This document shows, piece by piece, positions 54,525 to 63,800 of a stretch of DNA of 64,000 nucleotides; the stretch's first letter is position 1; the number at the start of each line of letters is the position of its first letter. The position numbers and the translations under genes were made by a program. The notes below the pieces were generated by a model. It did no database searches. It saw only the letters and a program-made list of their open reading frames with translations, and was not told where the DNA came from. Source of the stretch: Dyadobacter jejuensis (GTDB lineage Bacteria > Bacteroidota > Bacteroidia > Cytophagales > Spirosomataceae); contig NZ_QGDT01000015.1 of the NCBI RefSeq assembly GCF_003149085.1, positions 1 through 64,000 of the forward strand. The letters run 5' to 3'.

Positions 54525-54854
54525 TTATTCACAGCATTTAAGGGAAACTTCTGTATTGAATATTTCGCCAAAAATAGCTTTGGCTTCTTGCCAAACCGTC
54601 TCGTTAATGCAGTAACATACCCGAGGAGGGTTTATTTCCCCAGTGAGGATTCCTATTTGCTTCAGCTCTTTCAGGTGTTGAGAAACGGTGGCTTGAGCCA
54701 GAGGAAGTACTTCTACCAAATCACCACAGACACAGGATTTTTCCCTCAATAGGTGCTGAATGATCGCGATGCGTGCCGGATGTGCCAAGGCCTTAGCCAA
54801 GTCGGCGATGCGGTTCTGTTGTTCTGTGAAAACTTGTGTCTTTGTAACTCCCAT
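54525..54854 (-). CDS. arsR: ArsR-family repressor
   Basis: The 109-residue protein has the winged helix of ArsR (LAHPARIAIIQHLL, then LPLAQATVSQHLKELKQIGIL). Cysteines occur in three close pairs: Cys41/43 in SCVCGDLV (the ELCVCDL-type arsenite site), Cys80/82 and Cys107/108. It heads the operon and should repress it until arsenite binds. The operator and promoter directly abut its start codon. Confidence 0.95.
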   Translation of the reverse strand: MGVTKTQVFTEQQNRIADLAKALAHPARIAIIQHLLREKSCVCGDLVEVLPLAQATVSQHLKELKQIGILTGEINPPRVCYCINETVWQEAKAIFGEIFNTEVSLKCCE

Positions 54855-54858
54855 GCCT

Positions 54859-54888
54859 CAAAGATACTATATTTATTATTCATTGCAA
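54859..54888 (-). promoter_or_regulatory. ars operon promoter (TTG-N19-TATCTTTG)
   Basis: On the minus strand TTG (54888-54886), 19 bases and TATCTTTG (54866-54859) match the Bacteroidota -33/-7 consensus exactly. Transcription would start at or within a few bases of the arsR ATG at 54854, so the mRNA is probably leaderless or nearly so. Confidence 0.75.
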
Positions 54889-54892
54889 TAAT
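54875..54892. promoter_or_regulatory. candidate ArsR operator
   Basis: ATTATTGCAATGAATAAT (minus strand) has ATTATT/AATAAT arms around six bases and covers the -33 TTG, which suits repression by ArsR. Confidence 0.6.
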
Positions 54893-55124
54893 ACGATAGA
54901 TAATTTTTTAACCACTGCCGCTTTTAGGTCTTGCCGGGAGTAAAGTGTCCATAAACGGCCTGGTGCGTATATGATTGATGTACCGGTAGATTGGTTGTTT
55001 CTTAAGATTTGAAAATCCATCGTATATTCGTGATTCTACGATTCATTTCTGCGCATCGACTGGGATTCATCATGAGTGATACGCAAGATCGTCATCTACC
55101 TATCAATAGTTAATAAATAATTAT

Positions 55125-55676
55125 ATGGCCCAATCGAGAGGAATCATTCGGAAGTTAGGATATTTGACCATCCTACTATGGTGTCAGAGCTGTGGACAGC
55201 GGCAAACCGAGGCGACGAGACTGTCAGAGGCAGTGGATAGGTTTTCTTCCGATACTTTACTGGAGGAACCCGACAGTATATGGGTCGCCATTAACGATAG
55301 CATGGGATTTTTAATGGCAAATAATGAAGAGACCCGACTTAAAATGAGTGCGTGGCAGGCTGTTAAAAGATTTGAAGACAAGGATTTCGAGGCCTACGAT
55401 TACGATTCGAATGCGGACACGACTACCTATTTAGGTTTTCCGTACCAGTCACGGGAAGGGGAAGCCGGGCAGTATACCTATCACTTCGACTTATCGGGGA
55501 CCGATCTTTCAGGAAATAAAGTTAGTGCTAAGGTGGAGGTGAAAGGGAAATTTGGAAAAGGTTGGGTACGAAATGCCGATGGAGAATACCTATACCTAGA
55601 GGTATCATGGAACAAACACCATGAATTGGTGGGGGTCGATGCCCAAATGATGGACTATACCTTTCGACCCCTTTAA
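55125..55676 (+). CDS. hypothetical lipoprotein
   Basis: The 183-residue protein has a lipoprotein signal peptide (LLWCQSCGQ) and an acidic helical middle (AWQAVKRFEDKDFEAYDYDS). The beta-rich C-terminal half (YHFDLSGTDLSGNKVSAKVEVKGKFGKGW) may be a small sandwich. I do not recognise the family. It stands alone between the ars and cobalamin regions, reading towards the BtuB-like gene. Confidence 0.7.
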   Translation: MAQSRGIIRKLGYLTILLWCQSCGQRQTEATRLSEAVDRFSSDTLLEEPDSIWVAINDSMGFLMANNEETRLKMSAWQAVKRFEDKDFEAYDYDSNADTTTYLGFPYQSREGEAGQYTYHFDLSGTDLSGNKVSAKVEVKGKFGKGWVRNADGEYLYLEVSWNKHHELVGVDAQMMDYTFRPL

Positions 55677-55733
55677 ATTGTACTTTTTAGAAGTAGGATC
55701 CTGGCATACCCTAAGGTTACCAGGATCAGGTTT

Positions 55734-57911
55734 TTAAAATAGTATTTGATAGCGCAGGCTTATAGCGCGACCCGGTAGGTTGTAGCCTCGTTTTTCGTAA
55801 TAATTCTCATCCGTCATATTACTGACCTTAAGGGTTAGCTGATGCCTGTTTTCGATGGAGAAAGTGGCGGCCAAGTCGGCCACCATATACTGAGGGTAGC
55901 GAATCAGCGGATTGAGCACATCGGTGTAGTCGATGTCCTGTCTATGACCAATATTACGGGCGGTTAGTCGGAGGCGCATCCAGGCGAGGTTGTCATATTC
56001 TAACCCATAGTTAAATGTATTTTTGGCCACGTTATGGATATCTCGGCTCAGGATAGAGGCATCGGCTTGGCGTATACCTTCTTGGGCTTTTAGGAAACTG
56101 GTACCGTTCAGAAATGCCCTTAGGGAATAGCGATGGTCTGCCAGGAAGCCGAAGTCATATTGAATTTCTGTTTCTATACCTTGAATATGGGCCTCAGTGG
56201 CATTGACGTATTGGGCCCTCGACACAATTTTATCGCCATTGGGCTGGGGCTCGTCTACCTTGGTGGTCACCTTCGCAATCCGGTTTGTTACCGAAGTATT
56301 AAAATAAGTCAATGTAGCCGACCAGCCGGTATTGGGTCGCAGGAAACTCAGGCCTAGATCCCAACTTAGGCTGCTTTCATTTTTTAAATCCGGATTGCCC
56401 TGAGTGATGGAGATTCGTCCCTGGGAGTCCCTCACTTCGTTATAGCCTGCCACCGAGTAGGCGTCGGCGGTCACGAAACCTCTACCCATATTGGCCTTGA
56501 CCTTAAGCCCAGGCAGGAGCCGGTAGGTAAGGCCTAAACTAGGACTGACGAAGGGAAGGTTCTTTTTGCCTGCCTGGTAGGAAGGGAGTAAGTCAGTTGT
56601 TTTTACTTCATAGGTGATGCGTTCGTTTCGAAGGCCTGGTTGCAGGCTAAGTCGACCAAAGTCCAAAAAGGCCTGAACATATAATGCCGAAGTGATAAGG
56701 GCGTAGTCGGGCTGATAAGGGGCACGAGCCGTACTATCATTGTACCAGCGGCGGCTGTTATTGGAGGCCTTCAAATAGTCGTATCCTATGGTAAGGCTAT
56801 GTGGACCCAGGCTCCAGATATCTTTAAGTTGCAATCCTTTCCATTGGTTTTGGCTCTGAGCGGACCGATAGGGGGCAATGGGTTTGCCATATTCGTTCAG
56901 GACGTAGTTAGTGGTATTTTCTTCGGAACCGTATACCTTCAGGGAGGCTTGGTGTGTGCCGTGGTCGCCGGTAAGGGTAAAGTCTAGGGCCGAACGATCG
57001 ACATCTTTTTTACTAGCTTCGGTACTTCCCGAGGAGATGTCCCCTGGCGATTCTACATCTTTGGCCTGGAATTTCTCACCACGGAGATCTATTCGCCACT
57101 TTTCATCTATTTGATAACCTACTCTGAGCATCCCTGCATACTGATGAAACTGGGTGTTAGGTCGTTGTTGGCCATCGGCAAGGGTCTCCGATACCGAAGC
57201 TTGTGGTTGAGCAGAATAGTACTTGAGGGCATTGTCGAAATGAAATGCTTTACGAAGCAAGTTGTTTTTGCCGATGGTATAATCTGCTCCTCTTTCAAAA
57301 GTGCTGCCAGAAAGGTCAAAGTCCAATTTTTTCGTCAGGTTGCCACCCACCTGCAGCCCTAATTGGCTAGTTTGGAAACTACCATACTCGGCCCAGGCTT
57401 TGCCACGGGGAGTTCCTTTAGAGTGAGCCGATATCACATTAATAACTCCCCCCATGGCTTGAGAGCCATATAATGCCGAAGCTGGCCCTTTCAGAACTTC
57501 AATTTGTTGAATTCCATTGAGATTGATCAACGACAAATTGGTGGCTCCTGCTGGACAGCCGTCGATAAGCAGCAGGGTACGCTGGTTCAGCCCCGAAAAC
57601 TGGGGTCGAAATCCTCGTATTCCCACTCCCGACGAGAGGGTAGGATACTGGATCACGTCCACGGCGGCAAGCTTCCTAACAAGGTCGGTCAGGTCATTAG
57701 AAGGCGTCATCTGTAGGTCGTTGGGAGTAAGTACTTCAATTTTTTGTGCGATTCTATCCCTAGAATGGGCCGAGCGAGTAGCGGTTACAACCACTGGGTC
57801 AAGCTGATGGGGCGATAGGGTATCTGCAGGAAAGGGAGTGGCATAAGACGTACCTCCGGCTAGGACAGCCATGAATAATATGGCTGTTAATGGATAAAAT
57901 TGAAATTTCAT
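55734..57911 (-). CDS. btuB: BtuB-like TonB-dependent cobalamin receptor
   Basis: The 725 residues comprise a signal peptide (about 1-24), a TonB box (PVVVTATR), the plug (VRKLAAVDVIQYP, RTLLLIDGCPAG, IEVLKGPASALYGSQAMGGVINVI) and a barrel ending in SLRYQILF with terminal Phe. It lies 50 bases after a Ni/Co transporter gene that follows a cobalamin riboswitch, which points to cobalamin or cobinamide as substrate. A cobalt-chelate receptor is the alternative. Confidence 0.85.
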   Translation of the reverse strand: MKFQFYPLTAILFMAVLAGGTSYATPFPADTLSPHQLDPVVVTATRSAHSRDRIAQKIEVLTPNDLQMTPSNDLTDLVRKLAAVDVIQYPTLSSGVGIRGFRPQFSGLNQRTLLLIDGCPAGATNLSLINLNGIQQIEVLKGPASALYGSQAMGGVINVISAHSKGTPRGKAWAEYGSFQTSQLGLQVGGNLTKKLDFDLSGSTFERGADYTIGKNNLLRKAFHFDNALKYYSAQPQASVSETLADGQQRPNTQFHQYAGMLRVGYQIDEKWRIDLRGEKFQAKDVESPGDISSGSTEASKKDVDRSALDFTLTGDHGTHQASLKVYGSEENTTNYVLNEYGKPIAPYRSAQSQNQWKGLQLKDIWSLGPHSLTIGYDYLKASNNSRRWYNDSTARAPYQPDYALITSALYVQAFLDFGRLSLQPGLRNERITYEVKTTDLLPSYQAGKKNLPFVSPSLGLTYRLLPGLKVKANMGRGFVTADAYSVAGYNEVRDSQGRISITQGNPDLKNESSLSWDLGLSFLRPNTGWSATLTYFNTSVTNRIAKVTTKVDEPQPNGDKIVSRAQYVNATEAHIQGIETEIQYDFGFLADHRYSLRAFLNGTSFLKAQEGIRQADASILSRDIHNVAKNTFNYGLEYDNLAWMRLRLTARNIGHRQDIDYTDVLNPLIRYPQYMVADLAATFSIENRHQLTLKVSNMTDENYYEKRGYNLPGRAISLRYQILF

Positions 57912-57961
57912 TTTAGCTTTTTTAACTAAGAAATTGGGGTTGAATAATCTGTTTTGAAATA

Positions 57962-58582
57962 TTATTGAGCCTGTAGCAGGGTAATGATGCCGATCAGGAT
58001 TGAAAATGCCCCTACCAGGTAATTAATCATTCGGATGATGGTTACTTTTTTTGAAGCAAATCGCTGTAACGAAGAGGTGAAGAAATAGCCATAGGCCGAC
58101 ATAGATACTATAATGCCCAGGCTTTGGATGATGATGATCCACAGGGCCGTGGTAGCGTCGCTGGCCGCCAAGGTAAGGGCTACAGCACAGGCTCCTCCCG
58201 TACCCGCCAGGCCGTGAATCATACCCACCCAAAACGATTTGCTCATTTTCCTGGAACCTACGAAGTGGGTAGAAGGGTGCTGAAAGTTCCGGCGGATGGC
58301 CATTATTCCTAGCCAGATCATTAAAGGACCCACCAGGAGTTCGACTTTTTCGGAAATCTCTAGGGAAAGGGTCGATTTAAGTAGCAGTACCAATACGGCG
58401 AAAATGATGAGGGAAGCAGAATGGCCTAGTGCCCAGTGGGAAGCCCGCCATATCAGTTTCCACCTTTCAGTCGGCCGTCGGTCTTTGTCGCTGGCTAGGA
58501 CCGACACGGCGGCCATATGGTCGGGTTCAAAAGAATGCTGAATGCCTAATAACAGGGAATCCAATAGTAAAACGTTAATCAT
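57962..58582 (-). CDS. nickel/cobalt transporter-like membrane protein (UreH/NicO type)
   Basis: The 206-residue protein has six or so membrane helices. The first carries GIQHSFEPDHMAAV, the H-x4-D-H metal motif of NiCoT/UreH-like permeases, followed by SHWALGHSASL. GLAGTGGACAVAL lies in a later helix. Control by a cobalamin riboswitch favours cobalt as the ion. It is the first gene after the riboswitch at 58772-58940 and precedes the BtuB-like gene. Confidence 0.85.
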   Translation of the reverse strand: MINVLLLDSLLLGIQHSFEPDHMAAVSVLASDKDRRPTERWKLIWRASHWALGHSASLIIFAVLVLLLKSTLSLEISEKVELLVGPLMIWLGIMAIRRNFQHPSTHFVGSRKMSKSFWVGMIHGLAGTGGACAVALTLAASDATTALWIIIIQSLGIIVSMSAYGYFFTSSLQRFASKKVTIIRMINYLVGAFSILIGIITLLQAQ

Positions 58583-58771
58583 AAAAGCCGCATTAAGGTA
58601 TTGCCTTTCCTTTCAGAAAGGCACAAGAAAACATGATGAGCCGGCACATTGCTGACTTCAGTGAATTTTCCGATACGCTTTTGGGGGGAGTTACAGGGAA
58701 GCTAGCCAGGACACACTGCGCCCTGCCACTGTCCTGATGCCTTTCTTCCCGAAAGCAAACGGAGGATATCT
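58583..58771 (-). other. 5' leader between riboswitch and Ni/Co transporter
   Basis: About 190 bases of transcribed leader. A pair of complements, CAGGAC and GTCCTG near 58710-58736, could form part of the expression platform. I do not see a clear intrinsic terminator. Confidence 0.4.
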
Positions 58772-58940
58772 GTACTGGCAGGTCTTCTGGCTCGTTCAGT
58801 TTTGGCGCCTTCCCGGAAAATTTCCAGTGGCTTAAGGCCAAAACCCTTTTTTGAACTTACAGCAGCGGGGACTGCTCCGGATTTACACCGGATTCCCTTT
58901 TAATTGCGTTTGAGGCGCAAACCAATGAGGCTGCAAAGCT
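58772..58940 (-). ncRNA. cobalamin riboswitch (minus strand)
   Basis: Read on the minus strand it holds the B12 core in order: GGGAATCCGGTG...GGAGCAGTCCCCGC then TGCTGTAAG (58897-58857), GCCACTGG (58832-58825) and the B12 box AGCCAGAAGACCTGCC (58792-58777). It controls the Ni/Co transporter and the BtuB-like receptor. Confidence 0.95.
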
Positions 58941-58965
58941 ATGTTTTTTATTTTTAAATAGACAA
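58934..58965 (-). promoter_or_regulatory. promoter of the minus-strand cobalamin leader
   Basis: On the minus strand TTG (58965-58963), 21 bases and TAGCTTTG (58941-58934) fit TTG-N17-23-TAnnTTTG. Transcription would begin at about 58927, just before the aptamer. Confidence 0.6.
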
Positions 58966-59012
58966 AAAATAATTGTAGAAAAGCAGGCTTTGATTCCTGA
59001 ACCAAGTTCTCC

Positions 59013-59044
59013 TTGTTTTACTAAAGAATTATCGCTTACCTTTG
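59013..59044 (+). promoter_or_regulatory. promoter of the plus-strand cobalamin leader
   Basis: TTG at 59013-59015, 21 bases and TACCTTTG at 59037-59044 mirror the divergent minus-strand promoter in spacing. Transcription would begin at about 59051, 28 bases before the aptamer. Confidence 0.6.
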
Positions 59045-59078
59045 CGACTGAAAACGTTCTTTTCTAAATTTTCCAACA

Positions 59079-59242
59079 AGAAAGGGTTTTACTACCAAGT
59101 GAATGAATAGGGAATCGTGTGAGAATCACGAGCTGTCGCGCAACTGTAAGTAACACCAAAGTTTACATCGAGTGTAGTCCACTGTTCCATAAGGGATGGG
59201 AAGGAGGATGTAAATGTTACGAGTCAGGAGACCTGCCTTTTC
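59079..59242 (+). ncRNA. cobalamin riboswitch (plus strand)
   Basis: P1 arms AGAAAGG (59079-59085) and CCTTTCT (59236-59242) close the element. Inside are GGGAATCGTGTGAGAATCAC then GAGCTGTCGCGCAACTGTAA (59110-59149), the TCCACTG variant of GCCACTG (59178-59184), GGGAAGGAGG, and the B12 box AGTCAGGAGACCTGCC (59222-59237). It leads to cobB and cobN. Confidence 0.95.
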
Positions 59243-59414
59243 TATGTTGACCGTGCTCTCGCGGAATAGAGCATTGTCAGGTTTGGTCGTCGATACTCTG
59301 GTGAGACCTTTTGGTTAGCCAAAAATCTTTGGTTTTATCCTGCCTTTCTATATTCCTTTTTGCTGCACTGAAAATGAGGTTCTGAACTTTTAACTCATTA
59401 AAAATCAGTTAAAA
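59243..59414 (+). other. leader between riboswitch and cobB
   Basis: A hairpin TGCTCT/AGAGCA (about 59251-59272) and TTTTGG/CCAAAA (59309-59324) followed by T-rich sequence may form the expression platform. The start codon of cobB is the GTG at 59415. Confidence 0.4.
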
Positions 59415-60875
59415 GTGAATCATAATCACCAGGTCCACAGTCCGCGATTCGACTGGGAGCACCACTTTCCTATAGGAGGGGAGCAGCCAGGCTACGCTCC
59501 TCAATTTGTTCTCTCGGCACCTTCGAGCAGCTCGGGTAAGACTACCCTTACCTTGGGGATATTGCGTGCTTTGCAACGTCGGGGGCTAGGGGTACAGCCG
59601 TTTAAGTGTGGTCCCGACTATATCGACCCTTTGCATCACCAGAAGGCCTGCGGGAGGCAGAGTGTCAATCTCGATACTTTTCTCTCGTCGGCCAGTCATG
59701 TTCAGGCGGTATACGCCAAGTATGCTGCTGAGGCCCAGGTGACGGTCATCGAAGGGGTGATGGGGCTTTTCGATGGGTCTGTCAAGATGGAAGGCAGTAC
59801 GGCCTCAATCGCTGAACTGTTGAAGGTGCCGGTGGTCATGGTCGTCGATGCCCGATCTATGGCCTATTCTGCGGCTCCCTTACTCTATGGATTCAAAAAC
59901 TTTTACAAGGGGATTACCTTAGCCGGGGTGATTTTTAATTTCGTAAATACCGATTCACATTATCAGTTTTTGAAGGATGCCTGTGCCGATATAGGCCTAA
60001 GGTCATTGGGGTATCTTCCTAAAAATGAATCTTTCAATATTCCATCCCGTCATTTGGGTTTACATCTTCCCCAGGAAAATGATTTTACGAATAGTCTGGA
60101 TGTCCTGGCGCAACAAATAGAAAAAACGATAGATCTTAATGGTCTATTGGAAAGTAGCCAGAGGCCTTCCCCGTTGCCGCCTGCTCGCAGGGCCCAGGTG
60201 GTAGCAGCCGACCGCATCATTGCCGTTGCAAAGGATGCAGCCTTTAGCTTTACCTATGCCGAAAATATCGAACGGCTTGCCGAGTACGGTCGCATCCAAT
60301 GCTTTAGCCCTTTGGAGGATGCCGAAATCCCCCGTTGCGATTTCTTATATCTCCCTGGGGGGTACCCAGAACTATATGCCGCTGAATTGGAAGAAAACCA
60401 TTCGATGCGTAGGAGTATTAGGGCCTATTGCCAGGCAGGCGGCCTTACCTACGCCGAGTGTGGAGGTATGATGTACCTCGGGCAATCGATCCATTTGGCT
60501 TTAGGACCGTCTAAATCCATGGCCGGGGTTTTTGATTTTAGCACCAGCATGGAGAACTCCAGGGTGGCCTTGGGTTATAGGCATTTGTCGGGTGCGGATT
60601 GGCAGGTTCGGGGACATGAATTTCACTACTCCAGATTGAACAGCAATCCGCCTGGGGAGTTGGCCCCTGGGGATGTGGCGACGGCTCAGGCGTTGGACCA
60701 CTTCGTGATCACCACAGCCCGGGGTAAGGAGGTGACCACGCCAATCTACCGATTCCGAAACTGTTTTGCTACCTATTTACATTTGTACTGGGGTGAATCC
60801 GACCATTTTATCAAATATTTATTTGAGCAAAGCCATGACATGGAGTACGTCACTAAAGATCCCGAAACGTTATGA
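59415..60875 (+). CDS. cobB: cobyrinate a,c-diamide synthase
   Basis: The 486-residue enzyme has an N-terminal DTBS-like ATPase with P-loop SAPSSSSGKTT (about 34-44) and FKCGPDYIDPLHH. A linker follows, then a C-terminal glutamine-amidotransferase domain with YLPGGYPELYA and the catalytic Cys in YAECGGMMYLG. A late His in GHEFHYS belongs to the triad region. It amidates the a and c side chains of cobyrinate with glutamine and ATP. The start is a GTG with a His-rich lead. Its TGA overlaps the cobN ATG. Pairing with CobN indicates the hydrogenobyrinic (aerobic-type, late cobalt) substrate. Confidence 0.95.
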   Translation: MNHNHQVHSPRFDWEHHFPIGGEQPGYAPQFVLSAPSSSSGKTTLTLGILRALQRRGLGVQPFKCGPDYIDPLHHQKACGRQSVNLDTFLSSASHVQAVYAKYAAEAQVTVIEGVMGLFDGSVKMEGSTASIAELLKVPVVMVVDARSMAYSAAPLLYGFKNFYKGITLAGVIFNFVNTDSHYQFLKDACADIGLRSLGYLPKNESFNIPSRHLGLHLPQENDFTNSLDVLAQQIEKTIDLNGLLESSQRPSPLPPARRAQVVAADRIIAVAKDAAFSFTYAENIERLAEYGRIQCFSPLEDAEIPRCDFLYLPGGYPELYAAELEENHSMRRSIRAYCQAGGLTYAECGGMMYLGQSIHLALGPSKSMAGVFDFSTSMENSRVALGYRHLSGADWQVRGHEFHYSRLNSNPPGELAPGDVATAQALDHFVITTARGKEVTTPIYRFRNCFATYLHLYWGESDHFIKYLFEQSHDMEYVTKDPETL

Positions 60876-63800
60876 AAAGACAAAGAATTACCCGGGCCGA
60901 CGGGAAGTCTATCAATCTGGTACAGCGGCGGGGGCATTTGTCATATTGCTATAATGCCTGCTGCTGTGGACGGGTGGACAGGGGCTATGCCCCCGTCCCA
61001 GTGGACCTGTACAAGGAGGAATGGCTCAAAAGGAAGCTAAGGAATAAGGTACACCTCACCAAAGGAGGCTGCCTCGGCCCCTGTACCCTAGCCAACGTGG
61101 TTACCTTACTCTTTGACGGGCATTCTATTTGGTTTCACTCCGTCAATAGCGACTGGCAGATTGTAGCTATTTACGATTATATAGAGAGCATGATCGAGGC
61201 CGATGGATATCTCGTGCCTCCGGCTGAGCTGGCCGAATATATCTTTCAGTTTTACAGTTGGAAGGGGGGCGAAAGTGTTGGGCTGGCAGGCACGGCCCCC
61301 ATACCTACTGAGGGACTGGTATTTTTGACGCATGCCGATACCGACCTTTTGGCTTTGCATAGGGCCATGGAGCTATTACCAGACGACTTTCCAAAGACTT
61401 TGGGTATAAGCCTGTTAGCCATTAAGAGTGAAGCCCAGATGCAACAGCTGCTGGACAGGGAATTGGCGGAGGCCAAAATTATCGTGGTGCGTATTCATGG
61501 TAGGCTAAGTAGTATTCCTGGCTATGGGGAGCTGGTACAGAAATGTAAATTACGGGGGCAACATCTGATCGTCGTGAGCGGAACCGGGGAGATGAACCCC
61601 GACTTCGCTGCCGTATCCACCGTGTCGCCAGGGATACTGGAAGACACGCTCCATTATCTTCAGGCGGGAGGGTATACCAACTTACATGCGCTGATGTTGT
61701 ATCTCTCCGATCGGCTGCTTTACAGCGGATATGGAGCCGAACCTCCTCAGGAGCTCCCCGAGCATGGAATATACCATCCCGACCTACCAGAGCGGGCCGA
61801 TCTGGACGACTGGCGCCAGCACCATCATCCCGAGAAGCCTACCGTTGGCATCTGCTTTTACCGGGCACATTGGATCAGTGGTAATACCAATTTTGTCGAT
61901 AGGCTCATCGAGGCGTTAGAGGTCAAAAATCTGAATGTTCTACCCATCTTTACTGCTTCCTTAAAGGCGTTTAACGAAGTGACAGAGCGTCCCTTTGCCT
62001 TCGATTACCTGGAGGAGGTGGGTATAGATGTGCTGATAAACACCATTTCCTTTGCCATCACCGATATACGAGCCTCCAACGGCCATTCGGGAGGTGCGAT
62101 GAGGGGGCTCGATGTCCCCATCCTTCAGGCTATCACCAGCGGCATGGGACAAGGGCCTTGGGAGAATTCCTCTCGGGGGCTTAACCCCTTGGATACAGCC
62201 ATGAACGTGGCTATTCCTGAGCTAGATGGACGCATTATTACCGTGCCTATTTCTTTTAAGGAGCGAGGCAAAGAAGCCAAAGGGTATCGCCCCCTTAGCG
62301 ATCGGGTAGCGCGTGTGGCAGGGCTCGCACACCGATTTTCTCGACTGCGACGACTCAGTAATAGGGATAAAAAAGTAGCCTTTATACTCACCAATTCCAA
62401 CAGCAAGGCGGCACAAATTGGGAATGCAGTGGGGCTGGACTCCCCAGCTTCTTTAATGAAAATGTTGCATGCCATGAAGGCTGAGGGATATACCATAGAG
62501 GACCTACCCACCGATGGGGACGCCCTCATTCATCAGCTTATCGACAGGTGTTCTTATGACCTTAATTTCCTCACTCCACAGCAGCTGCAACAAGCAGCCG
62601 GAAAGGTAGAGGCAGGCCAGTATCAAGAATGGTTTGACGAACTCCCTGATGTTTTAAAGCACAAAATGGAGAAGCAATGGGGCGCAGCCCCAGGAACGAC
62701 CTACCTACATCAGGGACAGATCGCCCTGGCTGGGCTTGCATTTGGTAATGTGTTTGTAGCCTTACAACCTCCACGAGGCTATGGCATGGATCCCGACGCC
62801 ATTTATCACCAGCCCGACCTGCCCCCCACCCATCATTATTATGCCTTTTATCGATGGCTAAGGGATGGCTGGGGGGCCGATGCCCTCGTTCATGTGGGTA
62901 AGCATGGTACGCTCGAATGGTTGCCGGGCAAAGGAATTGGCCTTTCGGAAAATTGTTTTCCGGATGCACTTTTGGGCGATCTACCCTTATTTTATCCTTT
63001 TATCATTAACGATCCCGGCGAAGGGTCACAAGCCAAGCGCCGGGCACATGCTGTGGTAGTCGATCACCTGACGCCCCCCATGACCTCGGCCGACAGCTAT
63101 GGCGAACTTGCCCAGTTGACCCTATTGGTCGACGAATACTATCGGGTAGAGAGTCTGGATCCATCCAAACTGCCTTTGTTACAACGACAGATATGGGAAC
63201 TTATCCAACAGACAAATCTCGATAAAGATCTGGGGGCGATGCTTAGCCGCGATCATGGCGACCACAAGCACGACTGGGACGACGAAATGACTCCCGAAGG
63301 GGTGCCGGTGAGTCTTACCGAAATGGATGGCAAAGATATGGCGCATTTGATAGAGGATATTGACGGTTACCTCTGCGAACTAGGCGCCGCACAAATCCGC
63401 AATGGTCTACATATCTTAGGAGAAATGCCGACAGGGGAGTCTTTAGTGGACATGCTTTCGGCCTTAACCCGGCTCTCCAATACGGGAATTTCTAGTCTTC
63501 AAGAGGCTTTAGCCCAATGGTTTGGTTATGAGCTGCAGGAACTGAAGGATGCTAAGGGTCAGCGGCTTGCTGATGTTTCTAAGTCCCTTGTGGTAATGTC
63601 AGAAAAGAGTTTGGTGACCGGGGCCGATGTGCTGGAAGCGCTGGAGGCTATCGGAAAGCAATTGTTTCAGCTCCTGGAGCAGGAGTATTTTAGCTTCGAT
63701 CATATCGACGCTGTGTTGTGCGCGGTATTCCATACTACCCCCGATCGGCCAGCGCTAAGGGCTATCAAAGAGATACTGACTTTTGTGTGTACCCAACTCG

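Larger units (their letters stand above)
54855..55124. other. divergent intergenic region between arsR and the lipoprotein gene
   Basis: The left 40 bases hold the ars promoter and operator. I see no gene or strong motif in the remaining 230 bases, although a promoter for the lipoprotein gene is expected. Confidence 0.5.

Noticed and set aside
58593..58841. 82-codon minus-strand frame
   Set aside because: It overlaps the cobalamin riboswitch and its leader; the codons are a by-product of the RNA element.
62125..62969. Minus-strand frames of 132-134 codons
   Set aside because: They lie wholly inside the open cobN frame, whose protein motifs are clear; they are antisense shadows.
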